From Gremmenia infestans (Eukaryota > Ascomycota > Leotiomycetes > Helotiales > Hamatocanthoscyphaceae), in the NCBI GenBank assembly GCA_032629725.1, contig JAFEVB010000032.1:62001-126000 (forward strand): DNA of 64,000 nt, written 5' to 3'. Below, in pieces: positions 33,288-43,467 of the stretch. The translations under genes and the position numbers were made by a program. Under the pieces are notes generated by a model. That model saw nothing but the letters and a program-made list of their open reading frames with translations, did not search any database and had not been told where the DNA came from. Numbering within the stretch: the stretch's first letter is position 1; each line of letters starts with the position of its first letter.

Positions 33288-35005
33288 TCAGAAACCCAAT
33301 TTTGATTTATTCAAGTTTGAAAAAATGCACAGCACAACGATACCTGTTTTGGGCCAGAGGTCCGAATAGTCCTGGGAGGATCCGCGGTCCAGTTCCAGGT
33401 CCGTGGGTTGGCTCCATAGGAATGATCCAGAGGAAGCATCGCGGATGCAGAATTTGCAGTGGCGATGGGTGTCGTATCCTGGGTCGCCTGGGGTGGGGGA
33501 GTGGCCGTCCGGTCCATAGGTTCCAGTCCAAATGGGAGGATTGTAGTGACCGTCAAAGCGCTCCTGGATGAGCACTCCGTTTGACGTATGGATCCTAACA
33601 GTTCCTGCTAGGTGAGGAATGTTGGATTGTTGGTCTGGAGACCGAATAAACTTGGCGCAGTGAGGCTCGTATGCTACGAAGTAGCGGAGGGCTGCGCAAG
33701 TTTTGTTGTCGAATTCAAAGTGGACCCGCTTGGGCGGTCCACTGGGAATTCCTGGATTCTTCTTGAGAATGGAGGGGATGGCCGTCCTGGTCCTGGAAAT
33801 AGTCCTGGTAGTCCCTGGGGTCCTTGGTCCGGGGGCCTTGGAAACGCGGAGAGAGGAGGTGGAATCACCAAGTTTGGTCACCGGAGTAGAGAGTTTTGGG
33901 GTAAGTCGCGTGGCAACGACTGCAAAAGGCTTGGGAGCTTGTTGATTGGTAGAAGCTCGGGCCTTTTGAACCTGAAAGAAGATGTTAGCTGTGGAGATTG
34001 TGAAGTGGAGAATGTGTTGTATGTTATGAGACAATGAAAGTCACAAGGAAACAGATGGAAGAAATGGAACTTGGAAGAGAGGCTGAGACCTGTGGATGGG
34101 ATCGACTGGGCGACGAGAGGATATTGAGGGATGAGTTCAAGAGATAGGAACATGGTGTGGCAGAGGGTGAGAGGACATGGTCTGGAGACAGTGAGGTTGA
34201 AAGCAGAGTGAGGGGGGATGTTGACGACGAATTGAAAAGACAGGAACATTGTATAGTAGAGGGTGAGACGACATGGTCCGGGAGACAGTGAGGTTGAAAG
34301 CAGGGGCGACGAGAGTAATGGGTGAGGGACAAGGGACAAGGAGATGGCTGAACATGACTCGAGACGACATCCAAGTAGACATAGTCCACACAGTACAGTG
34401 CAAGTTCCCGACAGGATGAATGTGCCATGAGGGAAGAAGGTATCACGTGCGAATATCACATGTGACTTTCACCTGAGGCGATCAAGTGGATCACCATGAG
34501 TGCGATTAAGCGAGACGAAGAAAAGGGGGAAGGAACGCTTTTGCTCAACTTTGCAAAGGGAAAGAGCACCATCTCAGTTGGCCAAGACGCCAGAAAATTT
34601 TGCAGAGTGATGATGCAACCAATAAAAACAGATCTGGTGAACCTCATGAAATCTGCCCGATCGCCCAGCTTGAGCGACAGGAAAACAGCGAAAACAAGGC
34701 CAAAACGGCCGCAAACACTTCGACAACTTGTCGAATGCGACCAAATAGCTCACTGAGCATGAGTATCGTAGTCTGCACCGCTCAACTCGAGCGTGTATTG
34801 AACAATTGGGGTGCGACATGCAACAAGCAATTCGACGACAGCGACAATGATGATGGGGATGCAAGAGGGAGAGAGGAATGGGTGAGTGACTTACCCTCTC
34901 GGTGTGGAGACTGATGCTCTCAGCAACTCTGGCAGCACTGGATGCTGGGAGTCTCTTGCTAAGAACACCAGGCGTGTTGGTGATGGCGATGGAGGAGTAA
35001 TGCAT
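33288..35005 (-). CDS. Unrecognised protein (hypothetical), two exons
   Basis: Exons 35005-34895 and 33971-33288 give 264 aa. The 923-nt intron has a strong gtaagt donor and a good branch point (gctaaca) 12 nt before the cag acceptor, and phases match. The first half is basic and Ser/Thr/Pro-rich (many R-T, K-A-P); the second half is more ordered (K-R-V-H-F-E-F-D, A-L-R-Y-F-V-A-Y-E-P-H-C, P-P-I-W-T-G-T-Y-G-P-D-G, H-C-K-F-C-I-R-D). I recognise no domain. The H-x-H-C-K-F-C stretch is too short to call a zinc site. There is no signal peptide. The 3' end is uncertain, because a possible donor (gtatcg) lies near the stop, and other exons could hide in the long intron. Confidence 0.55.
34146..34305. 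repeat. Diverged ~96-bp direct duplication inside an intron
   Basis: Two adjacent copies begin at aggaacat (34146 and 34242) and share gagggtgaga, gacatggtc and a 15-nt gtgaggttgaaagca block (34191 and 34288). Spacing is 96-97 bp. They lie within the long intron of the unrecognised gene. Confidence 0.7.
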
Positions 35006-36140
35006 CGCTATGTCGACTATGGATTTGGCTGTATGGTCGGCACGCCGATGTGGAGAGTGAGGATGGCGAGAGTGAAGAGAGGTGAGAAAGCGGTGGAAAG
35101 TAAAGGGGGATTGTACAAGATGGTCAGTCTTGAAACAATGAAAGCTTTGGAAAGTATGAGATGTGAAAGCGTTGGAAACGTAAAAAATCTCGGGAAAGCT
35201 GAAGGAGAGAAGAAAAGAAAACAGAAAAGTTGGGGGCGAGAGGAATCCTTATACTGGCCGTCTCACGCTACGATTTTAGGACGAAGAACTTGCGCAAATG
35301 CTCTAAAAGATGAAGGTTTCTCTCAAATGAGGAAAGAGTGAAGAAGGGGGAGCAAACACGACGAAAAGCGAGAAACACATGAAACGGACTGAGAAAAAAA
35401 GGGAAAACAGCCAATGAACATCGCAAGAGACACTTAGATACTATTAAGAGTAATGTATCAATTATCAGGCAAAAACGATCAATGCATTGTGGTTTGTTGT
35501 GCTCAAGTTCGAAATCTGATGGTGTTTTGATGACAGAGTCAACAAAAGAAATCCGGCCTGATTTTTCAGGCAACGCTAAAAACGAGGTGAGGACGGAGAG
35601 TGCAGGCTGTAGTAATAGCTGAAATGCCAGGGATAGAGAGCGTACCCAGGCAGGATAATTAAGAGAGGCAGAGAGGATCAGGTCAGGAACATCCACAACT
35701 ACTTTCCATGTCCCGAAAGCATTTGGCTGACTTGGTGTACTCGACAACGAACGACGACGAACGCTTCTTGACGAGCCGCTCGGACAGTGCGAGAACACCA
35801 CTCAACGCTCTACACAGCATGGAATAGACATAAAGGGATATATTGAGGATGCTTGAGGGTGCTTGAGGCAATGGAAGGGAACAACCACGCGGAGACAGTC
35901 TGTCGAGCACGAACGGGCACACGCAGGCAAGAAGGGGCATATACGTTGTTAAGAATATAACACAATAGCATTATTCCTCCGTATTACAAAGTGTAGACAA
36001 GCCGAAAAGAAGTCCAGCAATCCTCCATGCGCCATCATGAACCGTTGCATCTATTGTACATGTGTAGAATCACCCATTCATCAGCCTGGTCCCAAGATTA
36101 CATATATGAAAACCTCCCACCTGGATATCATTCACCTCAT
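35006..36140. other. Intergenic, probable promoter/5' UTR of the unrecognised gene
   Basis: About 1.1 kb between two minus-strand genes. A 177-codon minus-strand frame (35268-35801) has no family resemblance and I do not call it. The left half is purine-rich on the plus strand (CT-rich in the direction of transcription), as often seen in fungal leaders. Confidence 0.45.
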
Positions 36141-39100
36141 CTAATGTGTCACTGCCCGAACACATTGTAATAGCAACCCAAACATTAAACCTCGCGCCAC
36201 TTCCTCGATCTGTAGGCAGTCGAAGACCCGTCCCATTGCTTCGCCCGTTGCGGCTTGCCCCATTACACCCGTCAAGGCGGCTGGCACACCTCGCTCAACG
36301 AGTAGCCTTCTAGCCTTGATTCGCAATCTCTCCTTCTCTTCCATAGACATCTCTGCGGGCCAAGCCTTCAATTCTTCTTCTGTAGGCATTGTGTTCTCTC
36401 GAAGTTTTCGAAGTTGTGCTGCAATACCCGCGTCCGTAGTGTTCGAAGCTATGACCGAGTCTTGAATGAGAGACTGAATCGAGTTCAAGGAAGGATTATT
36501 GGGTCGTAGGAGGAATGTCTTTGCTGCAGAGAGTAGTGTGCGGCGGATGTTCCATGCCGAAGACAGTGTATAGAGCTCGTTGATGACGGCGAAGAGGAGT
36601 TCGACAGCGACTCGAGTTTCCGCTTCCGAAAGAGGGGCAGGCTCTTTGCGGATCTTGCGAGCAGGAGTCTGAACCACTGGCACAGAGAGTCTCCTAGGCG
36701 TGGAAAGCGATGGTCGACCTGGAGAGGGCGCGGTACTTGTGGATGTCCGAGCTGTTGTGCTTTCTGTTCGGGATGGCGTTGCAGAAGATTCCTCGATTGG
36801 CACACCATAATCATCAGCAATATCACTTGGCGGAGGTGGTAATTTGACCTCATCGATTCTCCTTGGGATGTTTTCTTGTGTGGGAGATGATAGGGGAGTA
36901 GTTCTCGAAGGCGCTCTGCTTGGATCTCGACTATGGTTTGTGCTTCGACGTCCACTCATTGACGACCTCGCAGATGACACACGAGGCTCGTTTTCATTTG
37001 TATCCTCAGCGATCGAATTGCTACTTGGCCTGCGTTCCATAGGTGGTATTTTGGATGGTTGCGTGTGAACAATTGGCGATACTCGCAAACTGTCTTCACT
37101 TGCTCTTCCCTTTCGTGAACCACTAAGGGAGATTTGACTGTCCATTCTAGGTAACGTCGATGTTGACGCTCGAGCTGCAGTGTGAGCTCCAACATTTGTC
37201 GAGCTCACAGGTGTGCCATTTGCTTTCTTCTGGCCTAGATTTCCAATGTTTGAAAAGACTCCAGTGATGCCACCACCAATGACTTTCCCACCTTCAGCGA
37301 CTCCTTTGGGCGCGCTCGCAAGTACATCCAGCATTCCCTTACCCATCGTCTCAAAAGCCGAAGGAGTTGGCCAGCCAATCCCGGGGAAGCCATTCCCATT
37401 CTTCGAGCTTGAACCAGGCATCGTGTGACCTTGGTCTTTCTCTAAGAATCTCTTCATTCCTTCACTTTCAGCGAGAGGCTGATACCAGCAGGCATCACGT
37501 AAATATCTTTCAAGTTCGCCTCGCAACGACGGTTTTGTATGCTCTTTCCAATTAGGTAATGTCGAGTGCTGTTCTGTGAATGCTGTAACACCTGAAACCT
37601 GTGCAATTCGCCGTAGAACCTCATGAAGAGTCTCAAAATCAGGGTATCTTCGGACAATCATCCACCCAGGATGATGGGAGGATGCAGGCTCAATCTGAAC
37701 AAGGTAATCTCCCATGGGCTTTGTGCGAATCTTGCCCTTGTCGGATGGCGTTGAGTCGTCATGAATGATGATATTCGCATTGTGAAGTGTCAAGGACACT
37801 GTTTTTCTTCGAGAACGTGGCGGGCCCTCTTGAAGCGCAAGGGGAAGTTGTTGTGGGACAATCTGGTCGAAGCTGGTGAAGGAAGACCCTGCCTGCGATG
37901 GTAACGATGAACTAGACGCAGTAGGCTTGGGAGAAATAGGAGTTTCGGGACGATTACTGCGATTTTCGGTGGTAGGTAGCTCTTTGGTATGAGACTGCGT
38001 TGGTGAATTGCCGGTCAACTCAGTCGTCTTCAAGTCCAGTTCATGAGCGTTCTCTTCCACGGCATCCATCAAAATCTTGGGAGCGTTGTCTAAAGGTTGT
38101 GGGGTACTTTGAGTTTTCTTTGCGTCCTCTTCTGCAATAAGCTGGGAGAGCCTCTTTGCTTCTTCCATTGCCTCTTCCATTGCCTCCTCTGCCCTGCTCA
38201 AACGTTTTTTGTGTCCCTTAGACTCCTGGTTTTGCTTCTCGATCTGCGACTTGGGGGGTTTTGCCAACCCAATATTGCCCACATTACCATCTATATCATG
38301 AAATGGACTCCCAGTCTCTAGCCCATTACCCATACCTGCATCTATGGCTTGGTTAAAATCCGGCTCGCCATCTTCTAGAAGATATACAATCCATCCATTT
38401 ATCCATTCCGGTTTCGAACAACTTTTTAATGTCATATCCAGCACAACACCTCCTAGAATCTCTCTCAAGAAGATCCTTGCTGGATCACAATCATAAGCTG
38501 ACTTCTCCAGGAAGTTTTGCAGTATATCTTCAGCAATCATTTTGAACTTTTTCATCTGCTGCTTCTCGTTGAGGACATTTGCAAGGTTCGAGTCGGGATT
38601 TGCAGACAAGTATGAATATACAGCTTCAGTTGCTGGCACGCCCATTCCTTGTGTTGCAGACATGGCGCTTGATAATTCATTGAGGAAGACTATGACAATC
38701 GAGGAGGAATTGGTCAGGAAGTCGAGGAACGTATCTGCGGGACGCTTTCGGGAAAGATGGTGGGAAACCGATAGGATGAATCTCGTGAGAGTCTGGCGGG
38801 TTGCTGCTGGGAAAGACTGGTCTTTTGGAAGAATGGGACTGTACCACCACTTTACATAGTTTTGTAAAACAGCTTCGATAAGATCATTGAGAGCCGCTCT
38901 AGTTTCTGGTTGGAAACCTTCAAAGCTAGCCACTTTAATCTGGTCCTCGATATCTTCTTCCACATCTTGGTCCTTGCCCTCCCTCAGATCCAGAATCCGT
39001 TTGACTATGTCCAGCCCCTTTTCTCTCCGCGCATCCTCAACCGTACCAGCCAAAGAGCTCTGGCCCTCCCATGTTGCATGCAACACCACTCCTCCCAGAA

Positions 39101-39329
39101 TTCCGATCAAAACCAACCCCAGTCTTCCCAGGACGAGATATGTACAAGCCGCAAGACCAACGGCAATTCCACCCAGTGTTTCCACGGAGGCCGCAGATAG
39201 AAAGCGCAATGCCTTCGTAGTCGGGTCGTCTCCCTTCGTTGATGCGCAAGGATGTTTTATTACAGGTTTGGGCTCTTTGGCGACAGCCAGGCCGTCGCCC
39301 TGCTTCGAGTCTCCGCCTGTTCCGTTCAT
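36141..39329 (-). CDS. Sorting-nexin-type membrane protein (PXA - PX - nexin C)
   Basis: Single exon, 1062 aa. A hydrophobic hairpin-like segment at about 51-87 (T-L-G-G-I-A-V-G-L ... V-V-L-H-A-T-W) is followed by a PXA domain (about 95-330). After a Lys/Glu-rich coiled-coil-like stretch comes a PX domain at about 508-630 (I-V-R-R-Y-P-D-F-E-T-L-H carries the R-R-Y-x-D-F motif for phosphoinositide binding). A Ser/Pro-rich linker leads to a nexin-C domain at about 895-1062. Proteins of this layout (yeast Mdm1, fission yeast Pxa1, animal SNX13/14/25) anchor in the ER and contact vacuole or endosome membranes. No RGS domain is visible between PXA and PX, unlike SNX13/14. The first ATG is used because the membrane segment needs it. 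Confidence 0.9.
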   Translation of the reverse strand: MNGTGGDSKQGDGLAVAKEPKPVIKHPCASTKGDDPTTKALRFLSAASVETLGGIAVGLAACTYLVLGRLGLVLIGILGGVVLHATWEGQSSLAGTVEDARREKGLDIVKRILDLREGKDQDVEEDIEDQIKVASFEGFQPETRAALNDLIEAVLQNYVKWWYSPILPKDQSFPAATRQTLTRFILSVSHHLSRKRPADTFLDFLTNSSSIVIVFLNELSSAMSATQGMGVPATEAVYSYLSANPDSNLANVLNEKQQMKKFKMIAEDILQNFLEKSAYDCDPARIFLREILGGVVLDMTLKSCSKPEWINGWIVYLLEDGEPDFNQAIDAGMGNGLETGSPFHDIDGNVGNIGLAKPPKSQIEKQNQESKGHKKRLSRAEEAMEEAMEEAKRLSQLIAEEDAKKTQSTPQPLDNAPKILMDAVEENAHELDLKTTELTGNSPTQSHTKELPTTENRSNRPETPISPKPTASSSSLPSQAGSSFTSFDQIVPQQLPLALQEGPPRSRRKTVSLTLHNANIIIHDDSTPSDKGKIRTKPMGDYLVQIEPASSHHPGWMIVRRYPDFETLHEVLRRIAQVSGVTAFTEQHSTLPNWKEHTKPSLRGELERYLRDACWYQPLAESEGMKRFLEKDQGHTMPGSSSKNGNGFPGIGWPTPSAFETMGKGMLDVLASAPKGVAEGGKVIGGGITGVFSNIGNLGQKKANGTPVSSTNVGAHTAARASTSTLPRMDSQISLSGSRKGRASEDSLRVSPIVHTQPSKIPPMERRPSSNSIAEDTNENEPRVSSARSSMSGRRSTNHSRDPSRAPSRTTPLSSPTQENIPRRIDEVKLPPPPSDIADDYGVPIEESSATPSRTESTTARTSTSTAPSPGRPSLSTPRRLSVPVVQTPARKIRKEPAPLSEAETRVAVELLFAVINELYTLSSAWNIRRTLLSAAKTFLLRPNNPSLNSIQSLIQDSVIASNTTDAGIAAQLRKLRENTMPTEEELKAWPAEMSMEEKERLRIKARRLLVERGVPAALTGVMGQAATGEAMGRVFDCLQIEEVARGLMFGLLLQCVRAVTH

Positions 39330-39827
39330 CGCCCTGGTAATCGGTGCTGGCGCATGCTGAATTCGGCTGGTTCGGTCTTTCGAGGCTTATGAAGGACCGG
39401 AGACTCTTTGACGGTCCGAGGCTCTTAGATTGCGCAACACGGGGGTTTGATCGGATTGAGGGGCAAGGTGTCTTCTTCGCAATCAATATTGTGCTTGTGC
39501 AACAGATCCTCTTTTTATTCACGGATGCGAGTTGTTTTGGATAGGTAAATCTTGAGGTTTACCTACATAATCTATGTGTCCCCCTTTTAAAATAGAATCC
39601 GCTTTACCCTTTCAAGTAACAGCCGGGTTAGCCCTGCCAGCTCGCGTTTTTGTCGCGTCGGATCGAAACATATCGCTACTCCGCATTCGACATAACTCCA
39701 GGTATACACTTCCTTAAGCTCAAGCAAACATCGAGAACAATAATAAAGAAGCATTTTCTCTCGAATACAAAGTCCACCGAAACGAGCATCGACAATTACT
39801 CCAACCCCGGTTTCTCACTAAATCTCA
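39330..39827. promoter_or_regulatory. Divergent promoter, PXA-PX nexin and PC4/Sub1
   Basis: The two start codons face away from each other across about 500 bp. No gene-like frame and no assigned motif. A promoter role is inferred from layout. Confidence 0.45.
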
Positions 39828-40415
39828 ATGGCTAAAGGAAAGAGAGGTCATGAGGAGGTTGAGACCTACGAGTCCGATGGTGGCTTCATTTCCAACGATG
39901 ACGGGAAGGCGCCCAAGACCAAGAAGAGTAAGAAGGCAGCTTCCAAAGCCAAAGCCAACCCTGAGAGCAAGTTCTGGGAGGTGAGCTGTTTCTGCAAAGT
40001 CCACTCAAAATAGACTTTGACAAGACCTTAAGCTTTCATCTTCCAATACTCCCCGCAGAGTCGAAGTCTCGGAGTTCAAGGGCTCGAAGTTGGTCAACAT
40101 CCGGGAGTTCTACCAGAAGGATGACGAATACTTGCCGAGCAGGAAGGTACTAATTATGCCTATCATTTGCGTGGTTGATTCTTACTTTGCTAGGGCATTT
40201 CCCTGTCAATTGATCAATACAAAGCCTTCGTCAAAGCCATTCCAGCGATAAACGCGGCCTTACGTTCACAGGGCGTCGAAATCGAAGGATCTGAAGAGGT
40301 TGAAGCGGAACAGTCAGAAGAGGAGGTCAAGCCGAAGAGGAAGACAAAGGCTAAGGCTAAAGAGGAGGAGAAGTTGAATATCGAAGCTACGAGTGATGAG
40401 GAGGAGGATGATTGA
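39828..40415 (+). CDS. SUB1: Transcriptional coactivator PC4/Sub1
   Basis: Single-stranded-DNA-binding coactivator of RNA polymerase II (and III) transcription. Three exons: 39828-39980, 40033-40146, 40194-40415, giving 162 aa. The Lys/Ser-rich N-terminus leads into the PC4 fold: K-F-W-E-L-S-S-S-N, R-R-V-E-V-S-E-F-K-G-S-K-L-V-N-I-R-E-F-Y, Y-L-P-S-R-K-G-I-S-L. I chose acceptor ttaag at 40032 because it alone gives W-E-L-S and R-R-V-E-V in frame, as the family has; the more obvious cag at 40058 breaks the frame. The C-terminal tail is acidic (D-E-E-E-D-D) after an A-K-A-K stretch. Confidence 0.93.
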
Positions 40416-41552
40416 ACACGGCGGTACAATTGATATCGAGATACGATCGCTCTTCACGCCAGCTACGAAATATGCGCTACTCTGGCTTAATATCCTATCG
40501 AATCGAATTTGATGAGACTTGTAATTACTACGGGGTATCAAGGTACAGCTTGCAGAACAGGGACATACAGCACCTACAACAACAGCATGAAGGTATAGCA
40601 AAAGGAAATAGCACAGCTAATTCGAGCCGCTATGATGGTACTGCGGAGTATAGGATAATTTGGGATGCTTTGAGCATAATACAATGGAATGAGGACTACC
40701 CCTAAGTATTGGTATTTTCGCGCACCATGATATGTCACTCTGGTAGTGAGTTATTTAATTTCTGTTCTCTACGCCACGTTTGCTTGGTCGGTGTCTGTAT
40801 TTCCTCAACGCGAGATTGAATGACCCCAGCCCCAACCTCGAGTTCAAGTGAGAAGTCCATTTATTGTGCCGAGATTATTGTGTTTAGTCTTCAAATTCAG
40901 CGGGACATTGAGCTGAAGGTCAAGATAGTATCTTCAAAGATTATGGATGGCTTTGGACTGGACTTGATCTTGGTTCCTTTATTGTGTTACCTATCGTACT
41001 ATAGATACAAGAAGTCATCCTATTTAGACCAGTCAAAGTTCTGCTGCATTTTGCATGGCAGTCTACCGATGTTTCTTATTTGCTTATGTCTTCCTATAAT
41101 ACTTGTAATTTACAACTCTTCTTATTTGAACACCCATACAAACTACCCGACACGAAACCCAATGATATTCTATCAAGCGGTCTAAGTAAGACACGGAGAT
41201 CTCAGATCAGAGCTTCAAAAGCTCGGTCTGAAGCTCGTCACTTTCTCTTGAAGGGAAACCTGTGCAACGTAACGTAAAGGGGGCAACGACTGCCTTGAAA
41301 ATAGAGACAGAAAGAAAAGAAAAAGAAAAGACGTAAATGGAAAAGGTATTCGAGTACAAGTGCTGCTAAAGAAAGATTGCAATAGTGCTGGTGATGCAAT
41401 AAGGCATATGCAATGTCTCACAGCCCAGCACAGAGGACCCCCACCAAGGAGAGACATTCGCAGCCTTACGTTCAGGTCATGAGCCCCTTTTTATTTAAAG
41501 CTGACCCTCCCCCTGATCCTTCAGCTTATCGTTGCACAGTACAAAGCTGGGC

Positions 41553-41580
41553 GAGAGAGAGAGAAAGAGAGAGAGAGAGG
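41553..41580. repeat. (GA)n tract
   Basis: About 28 bp of GA repeat with one interruption (aaa). Confidence 0.8.
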
Positions 41581-41638
41581 CATGCTGCGTTGTCTAGATT
41601 AGAATTCTCTTCACGTGAGTATTGTCACAGTAGGTATG

Positions 41639-41665
41639 CGGTGTGGTGTGGTGTGGTGTGGCGTG
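41639..41665. repeat. (GGTGT)n pentanucleotide repeat
   Basis: About five copies, the last with a substitution (ggcgt). Confidence 0.8.
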
Positions 41666-42465
41666 GTCAGCTTGGTGGGGGTAAGGCAAGAGAGCGTGGG
41701 ATGGAGATGGGATGATGGATGGATGCGTTTGGGTGTGTGCGGCGGGACCTTCGGGATTAGATTCAGGAACCCGCGTTATTATTGGGTCAAGCTGCAGAAT
41801 CCGGACGGACAGGCTAGAGCTTCTGGAACGTTGAAACGTGGACGAGTAGACGGTCGCGATTTTTGGCTGGATTTTTAGGAAACGCTATGAAAGAAGGATC
41901 GGTTGTTCCGTGCCTCCGTCCGGATCAGGAGTCAGGACAGTGCAAATGTTTTCGAGATCAGTCGTGTCTTTTTTTGCAAAAGAAATTCGATGGGGTCGAT
42001 ACTCTTTGTCTGTCTGTCTCCTGATGTTCTTTCGATGGCTGATGGTAAGCCACTTGGCAAAATGTAATCCGCTGCCAAGGTAGAGAGCAATAAATATCCT
42101 TGTGCTGCCTAATTCGGTCACTTGGGAGATGTTTCCTCCCTGTCTGCCAGTTGTGCTGCAATGGGTCGGTCGCATAGTAATATGTACGTTGCAGAAGGAG
42201 ATTACAGGTTTTGGCTGGACTGAGGTTGCATCTTGAATATCAAGTGATCTCTCTAGATCTGCGGTATCTGCATATATCAAGCTACAGCTGGCTGGATGTA
42301 CCTAGGCTAGGTAAGCCGCGGCCCGCAATACTGTCATCCCGTCATCATTAATATGGCAGAGAGGAGGGAGGGGTAAGAGATCGAAGATCCAGCAAACAAT
42401 ACAGTACATACGATCCCGGACCCTGATGGTGCGCACTGCGGGAAAGGATGGGGAAGATGGGGAAA

Positions 42466-42508
42466 GGGATGGGATGGGATGGGATGGGATGGGATGGGAT
42501 GGGATGGG
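42466..42508. repeat. (GGGAT)n pentanucleotide repeat
   Basis: Eight full copies plus a partial copy, without mismatch; the longest pentanucleotide array seen in the window. Confidence 0.9.
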
Positions 42509-42603
42509 CATGCCATTTGTCGGTACTGTATCATGGAATCCCAAACGTCTGGGTGGCGATGAGCATAACTCTAAAACCTTTGAATAGCAATGTTGAAGAT
42601 ATT

Positions 42604-42663
42604 TACTGAGGTATTTACTTGTACCGAGATATCTACTGAGGTATTTACTTGTACCGAGATATC
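42604..42663. repeat. Perfect 30-bp tandem duplication
   Basis: The 30-bp unit starting actgaggtatttacttg occurs twice head to tail at 42604-42633 and 42634-42663. The same start (tactg) recurs at 42664 and then diverges. Confidence 0.85.
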
Positions 42664-42833
42664 TACTGTGAGGAGATCAATTTACCTACCTAGGTAGTCA
42701 GAGTACCTAGCTAAAATGGCGCATATTAATACTGTATTTGTAGATGTGTTGGCAATGTTTATAATATTGAGTGAGAAGAACAACAGCCTGCAAAGCGATC
42801 TGCATCAGGAAGGAAAGTTCACCGCTGCTTTGA

Positions 42834-42857
42834 TCTTAATCTTAATCTTAATCTTAT
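42834..42857. repeat. (ATCTTA)n hexanucleotide repeat
   Basis: Four copies of a 6-bp unit. It does not match the fungal telomere unit TTAGGG. Confidence 0.75.
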
Positions 42858-43059
42858 TCTTTCTCACTAGGTAGAGTACTCTCACTCTGACTGTGACTCT
42901 CACTCCACTCCACTGCTTTTGTGATGACTTTCACTTTCTTACCGTACAGTACAGTACTGTACCTCGCCCTCGCCTCGGCTTCCCCTGGCGGCACACCCTT
43001 GTATGTTTCTGGTTGATGACCAACGCAGGCAAATGCAACTTCTAAATGCCATCCACATG

Positions 43060-43085
43060 TATCCATCCATCCATCCATCCATTCA
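43060..43085. repeat. (ATCC)n tetranucleotide repeat
   Basis: Five to six copies, the last with one substitution (attc). The same unit on the other strand appears near 52243. Confidence 0.75.
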
Positions 43086-43467
43086 TCCACCGTCCATTTT
43101 CACTCACGACTTCTGCACCCAACTGCCTTGAATGGACACACTCCTCCGAGTTCAGTCTGTTTTCGTGTCCCTTGCCTGTCTTTCACTCTTCCACCCACAA
43201 AGCATTCACACCCCCCCCCCATACCCATCCCCATCCCCATATTCATACCGACAATCCGAGTACACTACACGCCACACCACACACATCTGCCCTGCCTTGC
43301 CCTACCGTTAGGTCCCCACCTTTTCCTTGGCTGGCCTTACCAAAACCGGGATTCTTCTTCGCGTGCGCTGGTGTACAGTGGAGAAGGCCGGGCAATAATA
43401 GAGTCGGGACTACGACTACGACATACTACTACATTCTGAACTCCGACCTTTCCTCCTCCGAGTAAAC

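Larger units (their letters stand above)
40416..43467. other. Long intergenic region rich in short tandem repeats
   Basis: About 3 kb between Sub1 (+) and Vac7 (+). It contains GA, GGTGT, GGGAT, ATCTTA and ATCC runs and a 30-bp duplication, listed where distinct. Open frames inside are short and repeat-driven. The last 400 bp are C/T-rich, typical of a promoter and leader. Confidence 0.5.

Noticed and set aside
35268..35801. 177-codon minus-strand frame upstream of the unrecognised gene
   Set aside because: No motif; lies in a pyrimidine-rich leader-like region where stop codons are scarce.
42834..42857. Hexamer repeat resembling an interstitial telomere tract
   Set aside because: The unit is ATCTTA/TAAGAT, not TTAGGG/CCCTAA.
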